DNA of 15,781 nt from JBFGCA01 sp041567315 (GCA_041567315.1 JBFGCA010000113.1:1-15781); one strand, 5' to 3'. Numbered from the stretch's first letter, positions 1-7,414 are shown. Numbers and translations are program-made. The notes: generated from the letters alone by a model not told the origin.

Positions 1-102
1 CAGGGCGGCCGAGCCGGCGGCGACCGCGCGTTCGAGGGCTGCGCCGCCGAGCGCTGGAATGGCGAGAACCGCCCCCAAGACCAGGGCCCTGAGCACGATC
101 AT
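1..102 (-). CDS. N-terminus of a secreted protein, cut by the window edge
   Basis: Partial gene: 34 codons are visible from an ATG at 102 running leftwards off the window. The peptide starts MIVLRALVLGAVLAIPALGG and continues AALERAVAAGSAAL, which has the form of a signal peptide: a short charged start, a hydrophobic core of about 15 residues and small residues near 19-22. The ATG overlaps the TGA stop of the membrane-protein gene upstream (ATGA, 99-102), so the two are probably translationally coupled in one operon. No clear Shine-Dalgarno sequence precedes it, which fits coupling. The mature part is outside the window, so no family can be assigned. Confidence 0.6.
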   Translation of the reverse strand, partial: MIVLRALVLGAVLAIPALGGAALERAVAAGSAAL

Positions 103-464
103 CCCGGACCGGGGTCCGAAGGATCGCGGCCACCCACAGAGTGCGACGCGCCGCGCTCCGCCTCGAGCTGCTCCACCCGCGCCGCCAGCTTGCGGACCAG
201 CGACTTGTAGATCAGGACGCCGCGCCCATAACCCAGCTTCTCCCACACGGTGATCAGGAGATAGAGCAGGCTCACCGCGAGCACCATCTGCCAGGAGCGC
301 GAGGCCCAGGCGGCTGCCACCAGCAGCAACCCGAAGACCGCCGCCATCAGCACCACCCACCTCATCCGCCGGCGGGTGAGCGCCTCGTCCGAGCAGCCGG
401 CCAGAAAGCGCCGCTCCAGCTCGGTCAGGCCGGGTTCCCGTCGATCCGTCACCGTCGCCGTCAC
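99..464 (-). CDS. Small two-TM inner-membrane protein of unknown function
   Basis: A protein of about 121 residues that I do not recognise. Visible parts are a charged N-terminal segment, two hydrophobic helices (about residues 36-55 and 58-74) and a basic C-terminal amphipathic helix (about 84-104, containing YKSLVRKLAARVEQLE). The last helix could be a short coiled coil or a membrane-surface helix. The GTG at 464 is chosen because GGAG lies just upstream; an in-frame ATG at 539 has no ribosome binding site and would add a low-complexity Gly/Pro/Trp-rich leader. The tail is Gly/Asp/Pro-rich. The stop overlaps the start of the next minus-strand gene, suggesting an operon. Coding is supported by the hydrophobic pattern; the function is unknown. 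Confidence 0.6.
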   Translation of the reverse strand: MTATVTDRREPGLTELERRFLAGCSDEALTRRRMRWVVLMAAVFGLLLVAAAWASRSWQMVLAVSLLYLLITVWEKLGYGRGVLIYKSLVRKLAARVEQLEAERGASHSVGGRDPSDPGPG

Positions 465-568
465 CCTACTCCAGCCTGGCCTTCCCGCCCTCCAGGCGCC
501 GGTGCCGGCCCACCCGGTCGGGTAGGGCGCGCCCGCCATTACGCGCGTGGCGGCGACACCGGCTTTCT

Positions 569-597
569 GCTACAGCCTGTCTCGAAGAGGCTATCAA
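569..597 (+). promoter_or_regulatory. Candidate sigma-70-type promoter of the DUF932-like gene
   Basis: GCTACA (569-574) and TATCAA (592-597) are separated by 17 bp and lie just upstream of a good ribosome binding site and ATG at 624. The -35 matches TTGACA only in its last three bases. The -10 has the form GCTATCAA, similar to other GCTAnnAT-like motifs in this window. Confidence 0.35.
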
Positions 598-623
598 GAC
601 AAATCCTGCAAGGGAGGTCGAGC

Positions 624-1349
624 ATGACCCGCAAGGAGCTGAAGAAGATCCGCCCCCCGCTGCCCGACGGCAGCTTTTTCCCGATAGCGCACCACCGGGT
701 GCTGGAGGTCGTCGAGGAGGTGTTCGAGTCGGCCGGACTCACCGTCGTCGACGAGGAGATCACCCTGGCCAGACACGATCTGCTGATGGCTTGCGAATGG
801 ACCCTCGACGGCAAGGCGGCCGGGACCGACGGCGTCCACCTGCCGCTGGCGGCGGTCTTCAACGGCAACGACCGGCACCACGCGCTGCGCGTGGGGCTGG
901 GCACGCGGATCAAGGTCTGTACCAACGGAACGATCAGCGCCGAGAAGGTCATGGCCCGCAAGCACACGGTGAACTGCGAGACCGAGCTGCCCGGCCTCGT
1001 CGAGGCCCTGCTCCACGAGCACCGCAACTGGCACCAGGAGCTGCTGGGGTTTCTCACCCGCTTGAGCCGCCACCGGCCGCGCCGGCCGCTGGTCCACCAC
1101 ATCCTGGTGACCGCCATGGAGCGCGGGGTGATTCCCAGCAGCCACATCAAGAAGGTGCTGGACATCTACGACTCCCCGACCCACGACACCTACGGGATGG
1201 GCACGCTGCACACGCTGCACTGCGCGTTCACCGAGGTGATCCGGGCCGCCAATGCCGTGCTGATGCCGACCAAGACGATGCACCTCAACGAGATCATGAG
1301 GGAGGTCCTGCTTGGGCGTCCGGCGCTCTCGGCCCACACCCTGAACTAG
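624..1349 (+). CDS. DUF932-like (phage/plasmid-type) protein
   Basis: A 241-residue protein starting at ATG 624, preceded by AGGGAGG at a good distance. It resembles the DUF932 family, whose members are often annotated as phage or plasmid-like proteins and have no established biochemical role. Supporting signatures are the central segment ALRVGLGTRIKVCTNGTIS followed by a basic ARKHT segment, and a late segment DTYGMGTLHTLHCAFTEVIR, which resembles the family's C-terminal Tyr-Gly/Asn-Ala-Thr-Glu pattern. It is cytosolic, with no signal peptide or membrane helix. It converges with the CapA-like gene after 37 bp. Nothing else phage- or plasmid-like is next to it, so it stands alone here. The family call rests on remembered motif resemblance and needs a profile search; that this is a real gene is much surer. 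Confidence 0.7.
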   Translation: MTRKELKKIRPPLPDGSFFPIAHHRVLEVVEEVFESAGLTVVDEEITLARHDLLMACEWTLDGKAAGTDGVHLPLAAVFNGNDRHHALRVGLGTRIKVCTNGTISAEKVMARKHTVNCETELPGLVEALLHEHRNWHQELLGFLTRLSRHRPRRPLVHHILVTAMERGVIPSSHIKKVLDIYDSPTHDTYGMGTLHTLHCAFTEVIRAANAVLMPTKTMHLNEIMREVLLGRPALSAHTLN

Positions 1350-1386
1350 GGAGGCCACCCAAGGCGGGGTCAGCGCCTGGCCGCGG

Positions 1387-2625
1387 TCAGCTCCAGCGAA
1401 GACGCAGGCGGCCGCCGGGGCCGGCGGCCACCCCGGCGCCGAGCGGGCGGCTCTCGCGGTCGAGCGTCTCGCGGAGCCAGCGGACCTCGTCGGGAGCGGC
1501 GCGCTCGAGGCGGAAGCGGCGGACCCGGAACGGCGCCATCTCGAGGGCCGTCAAGCGGCGGGTGGCGAGGTCGAAGGCCGGCAGGTAGGCGAGGACCAGC
1601 TCGCTGCGGTAGCGCTGGTGACCGCGGATGCCCTCGTAGTCGTTGAGGAAGTCGCCGCAGCCGTAGAGGATCGGTCGCCCGCGGTGGACCTCCAGGCCCT
1701 TGGGGTGGTGCGAGGAGTGGCCGTGCACCAGGTCGGCGCCCTGTTCGTCGATCAGCATGCGGGCGAACTCGCGCTGCTCCGCCGGCACCTCGTACCCCCA
1801 GTTGCCGCCCCAGTGGAGAGAGACCACCACCAGGTCGCCGGGCCGCCGGGCTCGCCGCGCCGCAGCGGCGATCCGGCGGGCGGTCGCGGCCGACAGATCA
1901 GGCAACAGGGCGATGCCCGGCCGCTCCGGGCCGGCTCGCCAATCGCGCGGGATGCCGCTGGTGGTGGACCCCCACGACCAGACCAGCACCCGGCCCTTGC
2001 CGGCGACCTCGAGCACCGCCGGCCTCTCGGCCTCGGCCAGGGTCGTCCCGGCGCCGGTGGTCGCGATGCCGGCGCCTCGCAGGGTGCGGAGGGTCTCGAC
2101 CAGCCCCACCGCACCCCAGTCCAGCACGTGGTTGTTGGCCAGCACGCAGCCGTCGATCCCCGCCGCCGTCAGGCAGGCGACGTTGGCCGGGTGCATCCGG
2201 TAGTTGATGCCCTTGGGCGCCCACTCGGCGCTGGTGGTCACCGCGGTCTCCAGATTGACGAGCCGCAGATCGGGCGCCGCCCGCTCCAGCTCGGCGAGCG
2301 CCTCGCCCCAGACGTACTCGGGCGCCACCGCACGCGGGATCGGCCCGCTGGCCCGCTCGGCGAGCTCCAGGTAGTCGAGCGCCGAATCGGCCCACGGCTC
2401 GTGGAGCCCCGGCTCCGACGGCCGCGCCAGGATCTGATCGACCCCGCGGCCGGTCATCACGTCACCGCAGACGAAGAGGGTGACGGTCCCGCGGAGGCCG
2501 GTCGGAGCCGGTCCCTTCGTCTCGCGCGTTGCCGCGGAGCCCTGCGCCTGCACCTGCCGATGCGAGGCCACCAGCCCGAGAGCGGTGAGCCCCGAAAGTC
2601 GCAGGAAATCGCGCCTGCTGGGCAT
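1387..2625 (-). CDS. CapA-family (poly-gamma-glutamate synthesis type) exported phosphoesterase-like protein
   Basis: A 412-residue protein of the CapA/PgsA family, which has a calcineurin-like metallophosphatase fold. It has a twin-arginine signal at the very start (MPSRRDFLRLSGLTALGLVA), so it is probably exported folded by Tat. Fold motifs appear in order: GDVMTGRGVD (54-63), NLETAVT (124-130), LANNHVLDWG (162-171), SLHWGGNWGYE (269-279), HGHSSHHPKG (301-310) and GDFLNDYEG (324-332). These supply the Asp, Asn, His and Glu ligands typical of the family. The ATG at 2625 is chosen because it places the Tat motif at the N-terminus; the longer frame to 2823 would run through the terminator of the next gene. 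No capB or capC homologue is nearby, so capsule synthesis should not be assumed. It could instead act on another phosphoester in the periplasm. Confidence 0.88.
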   Translation of the reverse strand: MPSRRDFLRLSGLTALGLVASHRQVQAQGSAATRETKGPAPTGLRGTVTLFVCGDVMTGRGVDQILARPSEPGLHEPWADSALDYLELAERASGPIPRAVAPEYVWGEALAELERAAPDLRLVNLETAVTTSAEWAPKGINYRMHPANVACLTAAGIDGCVLANNHVLDWGAVGLVETLRTLRGAGIATTGAGTTLAEAERPAVLEVAGKGRVLVWSWGSTTSGIPRDWRAGPERPGIALLPDLSAATARRIAAAARRARRPGDLVVVSLHWGGNWGYEVPAEQREFARMLIDEQGADLVHGHSSHHPKGLEVHRGRPILYGCGDFLNDYEGIRGHQRYRSELVLAYLPAFDLATRRLTALEMAPFRVRRFRLERAAPDEVRWLRETLDRESRPLGAGVAAGPGGRLRLRWS

Positions 2626-2781
2626 CGCCGTAGAGCCGGCGGTACCGGCCTCCGCCGCCGGCCAGCCCAGTCTAGCCCGCACTTCTGACCGGCTGGCTCC
2701 TGCGCGGGCGGAGGCACCACTCGCCGAGCGATGCGGCAGCCCGGTGGAGGCCCGGTGCCGCCTCGACCGGAGCGTGGCCAG

Positions 2782-2818
2782 AAAAAAGACCGCCGAGGGG
2801 GGCGGCCCCCGGCGGTCT
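2782..2818 (-). terminator. Strong intrinsic terminator of the TonB-dependent receptor gene
   Basis: On the minus strand AGACCGCCG (2818-2810) pairs perfectly with CGGCGGTCT (2795-2787). The stem continues through four further G-C pairs after a one-base bulge (bulged base at 2796; 2797-2800 with 2806-2809), leaving a five-base loop at 2801-2805. It runs directly into TTTTTT (2787-2782). It lies about 40 nt past the receptor stop codon. This is the clearest rho-independent terminator in the window. Confidence 0.9.
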
Positions 2819-2823
2819 CGCAC

Positions 2824-2841
2824 GCCCGGCGGTTGCCGGGC
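2824..2841. repeat. Perfect hairpin between receptor stop and terminator
   Basis: GCCCGGC (2824-2830), loop GGTT, GCCGGGC (2835-2841): a perfect 7-bp stem lying between the receptor stop codon and the main terminator. It has no U-tract of its own. It may protect the 3' end of the mRNA or assist termination. Confidence 0.5.
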
Positions 2842-2857
2842 GGCTGGGACTAGATGA

Positions 2858-5824
2858 CTACCTCCAGTTGATGCGCACTCCCAGACGCCAGATGCGCGGG
2901 CTCAGGGTCTCGTCCAGGTAGTCGGCGCGGCGGGTGTTGAGCTGCCGCTCGCGCTGCAGGACGTAGGGCTCGTCGAGGACGTTGAAGCCGTCGATCGAGA
3001 AGGTGAAGCCCACGTTGTTGGCGGTCCGGAACTCCTTCTCCAGCCGCAGGTCGACCGTGAAGATGTCGTCGGTCCGGAAGTCGTCGGTATCCGTGACCAC
3101 CGACATGTCGCGCTGGATGCCGTCGCCGACGCCGTTGAAGCGCACGAAGTACGGCAGCGGGTAGCCCTCGCGGCCGAACAGGTTGGCGGCGACGTTGAAG
3201 CCCCACGGGCGGTCGGGCGCCACCTGGTACATGCCGTTGAGGTTCCACGACCAGCCGCTCTGCAGGAACACGTCGCCCTTGTTGCCGGAGCCCTCGGACT
3301 GGACCGCGTAGACCGCGCCGTCGACGTCCGACTTGTCCTCGGCCGGGTTGAGCCCGGTGAAGCCGTCGATGTAGCCGCCCGGCACGCTCCACTCGTCCTC
3401 GATGACGTAGTTGACGTAGCCGCGGAGCATCCACTGGTTGGACAGCCGCTTGGTCCAGTTGAGGCCCAGACCCATGTAGCTGCGCTCGCGGTCGCCGTTG
3501 GTGAGCAGCCAGCCGCCGGTGGGCTCGAGGCCCGCCCGCAGGTTGAACTCCGGCTGGGTCACCACCGTGCCGTCCGGCAGCGTGGTCTCCAGCGTCCGGC
3601 CGATGACGTAGTCGCCGGCGGTCTCGACCCGCACCACGTCGGTCGCGGTGTCGCGCACGAAGCGCTGCAGGTCCATGACGTCGGTGACTTCACGCCAGGT
3701 GAACTGCGCACCGACCACGAACTCGGGCAGCAGCGAGTGCTCGGCGCCGAGGATCAGCTCACTGGTCATCGCCGGATCGAGCCCCGGATCGTTGCGGTTG
3801 GGCGAGACCACCGCGTCGGGATCCGAGGGATCGTAGCCCGACGGGAACAGGAAGCCATACGGCTCGCTGGCGTCCTCCCACATGTTGTTGTCGTTGGCGT
3901 CGATGAAGTAGTAGTAGCCGATCGAGAAGCCCAGCGGATTGACCCGCTGGATGTCGGAGATCTCGAGCGCCTCGGCGAACTGCGCGAAGCTGGCCCTGAG
4001 CAGGGTCTTGCGGCCTTCGCCGAGCGCGTAGGTCACGCCGACCCGCGGGGTGATCGACTCGAACTCGATGCCGTCACCGTCGTTGCCGCCGAAGTTGAGG
4101 GCCGGCAGGTCGCCCGGCAGCGCCGGGTTGGCGGCCACCGTGGCCGCCGGGTTCTCACCGTCGGCGACGTCGTAGCGGAAGCCGGCGTTGACCGTCCAGT
4201 TGCCCATCGAGATGGTGTCCTGGGCCCAGAACGAGGTGTAGCTCACCTCGGTGAGCGGCCAGCCGCCGCGCCAGACGCTGAAGAAATCCAGCGGCCCGTC
4301 GTCGACGCCGAAGTTGGTGCCGGCGAAGTGGACGATGTTGCGGCCCGGCCAGCCGAACGGCGTCGACGACTCGAAGTCGCGCAGCCGCGCCCCGAACTTG
4401 AGCTCGTGGCCGGTGGCGGTGCCGGTGTTGAAGTAGTAGGCCCCGTCCGCCTTGATCTCCTCGGAGGGCCGGCTCGAGGCGAAACCGTAGTAGCTGTGCC
4501 TCCAGATGCCGTCGGGATCGAGCAGCGCCTCGAGCTCGAAGGGGCAGGTCACGCCGCCGCAGCCGGCGTTGATCGCCCCCTGCGAGGTCAGCGAGAAGCC
4601 GCCGTCGACCTTCGACCAGGAGCCGGTCAGGAAGAAGTCGGAGCTGAAGACGTGGGTGTCCTCGACCTTGTAGATGCCGGTCGGACCACGCTGGTTGAAG
4701 GTGGTCTCCGGCGGCCGCGAGGGACCGGCGCTACGGCCCTGCTTCTTCTTGTCGCCGTTGTTGAACGAGGCCAGGGCCGAGTTGGAGCCCGAGATCTGGG
4801 CGTTGAGCTTGATCGCCGTGTTCTCGAGCTGGGTGTTGTCCGGGGCACCGCCGGCGGTGAACTGCCGGATGTCGTTCTGGCCCCAGGAGCCCCAGGCCCA
4901 CAGCCGGTCCCGCAGCAGCGGACCGCCGCCCTCGAAGCCGAGGTCGGTGATGCGGTCGATCTCGTTGCCCTGCAGCATCGGCTGGCCAGGGGCCAGATCC
5001 CCGCTGACGTCGGCGTCGCTCTGATCCAGAGCGCCGAAGTAGCCCTTGGCGTCGGTCAGGAAGTAGCGGGCCGAGCCGCGGAACTCGTTGGTGCCGCGCT
5101 TGGTCACCAGGTTCACCGACACGCCGGCCGAGGCCTTGGTGATGTCGGTGCCGCCGGTGGCGAACTGCATCTCCTCGAACTGGTCGAAGTCGTAGTAGGT
5201 CGGCGAGGAGCCGATCGCCGCCATGTCGGTGATCTGGACGCCGTCGACGAGGAAGTCGTTCTCGTCGTCGTCGGTCGCCGGGGCGCGGAAGACGGCCTGC
5301 TGGCCGCTCTCGTTGCCGCCGACGTTGATGCGGTCGCTGACCACGCCCGGGGTCTGGGTGAGGATCGACCACGGGTCACGGGCGCTGGGGATCTTCTCCA
5401 GCTCGACCTGCGACACCGTGGTACCAGCCGCCAGCTTGCGCTCGTCCAGCAGCGGGCTCTCCGCGGTCACCGTGATGACCTCTTCGACGGCCGGGGTCAG
5501 CGTGACCTCCACCGTCGTGTTGCGGTTCAGCGACACGACCACGCTCGGGTACTCGGCGGTCGAGAAGCCCTCCAGCTCGGCACGGAGCTGGTAGCGGCCC
5601 ACCGACAGCGCCGGGAACCGGAACGAGCCGTCGGCGCCGGTGACCTGCATCTGCGCCGCGCCGACCCCGCTGATCGTGATGGTCACCCCCGGTAGCCGGT
5701 CGCCGGCGTTGTCCAGGACGGTGCCGTAGAGGCCGCCGCGCTCGGCCTGCGCAAAGGCCGCTCCGGCTGCCAGGACCAGCACCGCCAGGACCACGCAGGC
5801 CTGTCGTGCTTTCGTCCAACTCAT
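2858..5824 (-). CDS. TonB-dependent receptor, Oar-like, with N-terminal carboxypeptidase-regulatory domain
   Basis: A 988-residue outer-membrane protein. A signal peptide (about 1-26, ending AAGAAFAQA) is followed by a CarboxypepD_reg/CnaB-like beta-sandwich (about 29-112; GLYGTVLDNAG, GADGSFRFPALSVGRYQL). Next comes a plug-like region (about 115-245; EEVITVTAESPLL, FLVDGVQITD, VNLVTKRGTNEFRGS). The remainder is a long barrel rich in alternating aromatic strands. Oar-type receptors are common in Acidobacteriota and Myxococcota and are thought to import large or unknown substrates; no SusD-like partner is adjacent. GGAGG (5833-5837) is well spaced from the ATG, so the start is secure. A loop near 642-656 (DANDNNMWED) is acidic and EF-hand-like and could bind calcium. 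The protein ends INWR rather than in the usual terminal aromatic residue. No classical TonB box is obvious. The substrate cannot be told from sequence. Confidence 0.92.
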   Translation of the reverse strand: MSWTKARQACVVLAVLVLAAGAAFAQAERGGLYGTVLDNAGDRLPGVTITISGVGAAQMQVTGADGSFRFPALSVGRYQLRAELEGFSTAEYPSVVVSLNRNTTVEVTLTPAVEEVITVTAESPLLDERKLAAGTTVSQVELEKIPSARDPWSILTQTPGVVSDRINVGGNESGQQAVFRAPATDDDENDFLVDGVQITDMAAIGSSPTYYDFDQFEEMQFATGGTDITKASAGVSVNLVTKRGTNEFRGSARYFLTDAKGYFGALDQSDADVSGDLAPGQPMLQGNEIDRITDLGFEGGGPLLRDRLWAWGSWGQNDIRQFTAGGAPDNTQLENTAIKLNAQISGSNSALASFNNGDKKKQGRSAGPSRPPETTFNQRGPTGIYKVEDTHVFSSDFFLTGSWSKVDGGFSLTSQGAINAGCGGVTCPFELEALLDPDGIWRHSYYGFASSRPSEEIKADGAYYFNTGTATGHELKFGARLRDFESSTPFGWPGRNIVHFAGTNFGVDDGPLDFFSVWRGGWPLTEVSYTSFWAQDTISMGNWTVNAGFRYDVADGENPAATVAANPALPGDLPALNFGGNDGDGIEFESITPRVGVTYALGEGRKTLLRASFAQFAEALEISDIQRVNPLGFSIGYYYFIDANDNNMWEDASEPYGFLFPSGYDPSDPDAVVSPNRNDPGLDPAMTSELILGAEHSLLPEFVVGAQFTWREVTDVMDLQRFVRDTATDVVRVETAGDYVIGRTLETTLPDGTVVTQPEFNLRAGLEPTGGWLLTNGDRERSYMGLGLNWTKRLSNQWMLRGYVNYVIEDEWSVPGGYIDGFTGLNPAEDKSDVDGAVYAVQSEGSGNKGDVFLQSGWSWNLNGMYQVAPDRPWGFNVAANLFGREGYPLPYFVRFNGVGDGIQRDMSVVTDTDDFRTDDIFTVDLRLEKEFRTANNVGFTFSIDGFNVLDEPYVLQRERQLNTRRADYLDETLSPRIWRLGVRINWR

Positions 5825-6249
5825 GGGTTGGTCCTCCTTCCGCAGGCGGCGGATCGCGGCGAATCCGGCGACCCCCCCTGCCTCGGCTCGGCTGCGGCCG
5901 CTGGATGGCGGCGGGCAGCCGGCAACGACCGGTTAGCGCAAGGAGAGTGCCAGGAGGCTGCGACGCGCTACGGGGGCCCAGGAGGCACGGGGTCGGTGGA
6001 GGCTACCCCGGCAGGTAGTTTTCGACGCCCGTCGCGCCCACCCTCCCGGAGGGCCGACCGATCGGGCGCCGAAAAACCCGCTGCGTTTTCTTGAATCCGC
6101 GCCGCTCACGGGGCTGGCCGCGTGGCGGCCGACGAAGCCTATCCAACTGACGACAAGAGACTTAGGCGATCCTGGAGCAGTGCAGCGGCGGCCGTGCCTG
6201 CCGCGATGCGGCAAGGCGCATTGATCGCTTTTTTTGAATCTCCCGTCGG
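5825..6249. other. 425-bp non-coding leader/intergenic region with several inverted repeats
   Basis: No convincing gene is seen on either strand here; long open frames crossing it have no start signal and no protein-like pattern. It forms the upstream region of the minus-strand receptor gene and the downstream region of the CHRD gene. It contains the hairpins CTACC-CCGGCA-GGTAG (6003-6018), CGAC-GCCC-GTCG (6023-6034), GGCCGC-GTG-GCGGCC (6116-6130) and GCCTGCCGC-GAT-GCGGCAAGGC (6196-6217, one bulge). It also holds two near-identical T-rich 12-mers at 6086-6097 and 6229-6240. No good -35/-10 pair for the receptor gene was found on the minus strand. It may hold a long structured 5' UTR or a small RNA. 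Confidence 0.5.
6196..6217. repeat. Hairpin downstream of the CHRD gene
   Basis: GCCTGCCGC (6196-6204), loop GAT, GCGGCAAGGC (6208-6217): a 9-bp stem with one bulged base, located 33 nt past the CHRD stop codon on the minus strand. In that direction it has no U-tract. In the plus direction a run of seven T begins 11 nt after it, but no plus-strand gene precedes it. It could be a weak or factor-assisted terminator. Confidence 0.4.
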
Positions 6250-6759
6250 CTACAGACCGAGCTGACCCCGCACCACCCCACCGGGAAAGGCCGCCGAGTG
6301 GACGTTGACGTAGACCTGGCCGGCAAGGATCGAGTCGACCAGCTCGAGAACGGTCGCGCCGCAGGCCGGGTTGATGATGTTGGCCCCGTTGACCGTCGCC
6401 TGGATTCGCAGCCGGCCGCTCACGCCCCCGGGCACGACGCCGGCCAGGAAGGCCACCACCGGACCGTTGACGCCGGCCGGAGCGCAGTGCAGGTGCGCCC
6501 CGGCGACGGCCAGCAGGGCCGATCCGTCGTCGACCCGCAGGTCGAAGTCGATCGTCCCCTCGTCGAGATCGACCTTGAGCTTGGCCCGGCCGCTGGTGTC
6601 GGTGACGACCGGCGGCACCTCGTTCGCGCCGGACAGGTCCGCGCGGAAGACGACGGTCCCGCTTCCCAGGGCCGGGCCGGCCGACAGACAAGCCCCCAGG
6701 ACGACGGCAACCAGGAACAGCATTGGACGACGGCGACAGGCAGATCGCTTTTCGTGCAT
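6250..6759 (-). CDS. Secreted CHRD-domain protein
   Basis: A 169-residue exported protein made almost entirely of one CHRD domain, a fold first defined in animal chordin and widespread in bacteria without a settled biochemical role. Family signatures are FRADLSGANEVPPV (38-51), GAHLHCAPAGVNGPVV (87-102) and GQVYVNVHSAAFPGGVVRGQL (148-168). The N-terminus (HEKRSACRRR, then a hydrophobic stretch to about residue 32) is a signal peptide. GGAGGAG directly upstream of the ATG at 6759 fixes the start; the frame stays open to 6867 but has no ribosome binding site there. Two cysteines of the mature domain (92 and 133) could form a disulphide. It is the last gene before the long receptor leader and is divergent from the small membrane protein. 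Confidence 0.88.
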   Translation of the reverse strand: MHEKRSACRRRPMLFLVAVVLGACLSAGPALGSGTVVFRADLSGANEVPPVVTDTSGRAKLKVDLDEGTIDFDLRVDDGSALLAVAGAHLHCAPAGVNGPVVAFLAGVVPGGVSGRLRIQATVNGANIINPACGATVLELVDSILAGQVYVNVHSAAFPGGVVRGQLGL

Positions 6760-6977
6760 GGATCCTCCTCCAGTGGGCTCGGCGCGGTCGGCCCTGGGAG
6801 GCATCGACCCGCGGTCGCCCGGTTCAGGTTCGACCGGTGAATTCCCGCCGGACCTCGGAGGGTTCAAAACGGCCGGGCAGGCAATGGTCGTCCCCGACCT
6901 GCCCTTCTGCTCGCGTTACACTATTGCCAATCCGTCAAACACCCGGAGCCCGCGACCCGTTCGCGGCCGAGCTGCCG
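6760..6977. promoter_or_regulatory. Divergent intergenic region (CHRD / small membrane protein)
   Basis: A 218-bp non-coding gap between two divergent genes, expected to hold both promoters. The best plus-strand -10 candidate is TACACT (6917-6922) within GTTACACTAT, but no convincing -35 lies 16-18 bp upstream. No gene or RNA is recognised. Confidence 0.35.
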
Positions 6978-7250
6978 ATGACCACGAGGCAGGACGACCG
7001 TTTCGACAGCTTCCTGGAGCGCTTCTACCTGCTCTACCCGCCGATCGCCGGCGTCGCCGCGTTCTTCCTGCTGCGCGCCCTGACCACCTTCACCACCGGC
7101 GAGGCGCTGGGGCTCGCCCTGGTGATCTTCGGCCTGGTCTCCATCAAGGCCGCCATCCACCGTCTCCCCGACCGGCGCTGGGCGGCCGTCCTCGCAGCCC
7201 TCTTCACCGCCGCCGTCATCCTCGTCGCCTACTGGCTCCGCCACCGCTGA
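6978..7250 (+). CDS. Small three-TM membrane protein of unknown function
   Basis: A 90-residue protein from ATG 6978. An acidic/basic N-terminus (TTRQDDRFDSFLERF) is followed by three hydrophobic helices (about 20-38, 42-60 and 67-87) joined by short loops, with a basic loop HRLPDRR (61-67). The C-terminus is RHR. I do not recognise the family. Coding is supported by the regular helix pattern and by strong G/C at third codon positions. The Shine-Dalgarno sequence is weak, so the start is less sure than the frame. It is followed by a 164-bp gap before the hydrolase gene, which has its own ribosome binding site. Confidence 0.65.
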   Translation: MTTRQDDRFDSFLERFYLLYPPIAGVAAFFLLRALTTFTTGEALGLALVIFGLVSIKAAIHRLPDRRWAAVLAALFTAAVILVAYWLRHR

Positions 7251-7301
7251 GGGCAGCACTGAAGGGTTTTCGCCTCCCCCAGCTACCGTCGCCGGCCCTG
7301 C

Positions 7302-7307
7302 TAGACT
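7302..7307 (+). promoter_or_regulatory. Possible -10 element of the pectinacetylesterase-family gene
   Basis: TAGACT lies within GCTAGACTCGACGG, about 108 bp upstream of the start codon. It shares the GCTA context of other -10-like motifs in this window. No convincing -35 was found, so this is weak. Confidence 0.25.
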
Positions 7308-7414
7308 CGACGGCCGACGGAGCAGTCAGCGGGGACGAAAACAGAGCGGGCTTCGAGGGGCCGCCCGGCGGACGGGTCTCGACGAATGCGGTTCATCGAA
7401 AAAGGAGGCTGGTG

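Noticed and set aside
2626..2823. N-terminal extension of the CapA-like frame
   Set aside because: It would start inside the terminator of the receptor gene and place the Tat motif 66 residues into the protein.
3737..5695. 652-codon open frame on the plus strand opposite the TonB receptor gene
   Set aside because: It is an antisense shadow caused by high-GC codon use. Its product is low-complexity Val/Gly/Arg/Asp-rich with no domain, signal or ribosome binding site, while the minus strand shows a clear receptor.
5950..5975. Resemblance to a B12-box (CAGGAGGCTGC) near the receptor leader
   Set aside because: It lies on the plus strand, opposite to the receptor gene, and the other conserved parts of a cobalamin riboswitch are not visible.
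6371..7414. N-terminal extension of the pectinacetylesterase-family frame
   Set aside because: It crosses the antisense of the CHRD gene and overlaps the small membrane-protein gene in another frame. The ATG at 7415 has a strong AGGAGG and gives a signal peptide.
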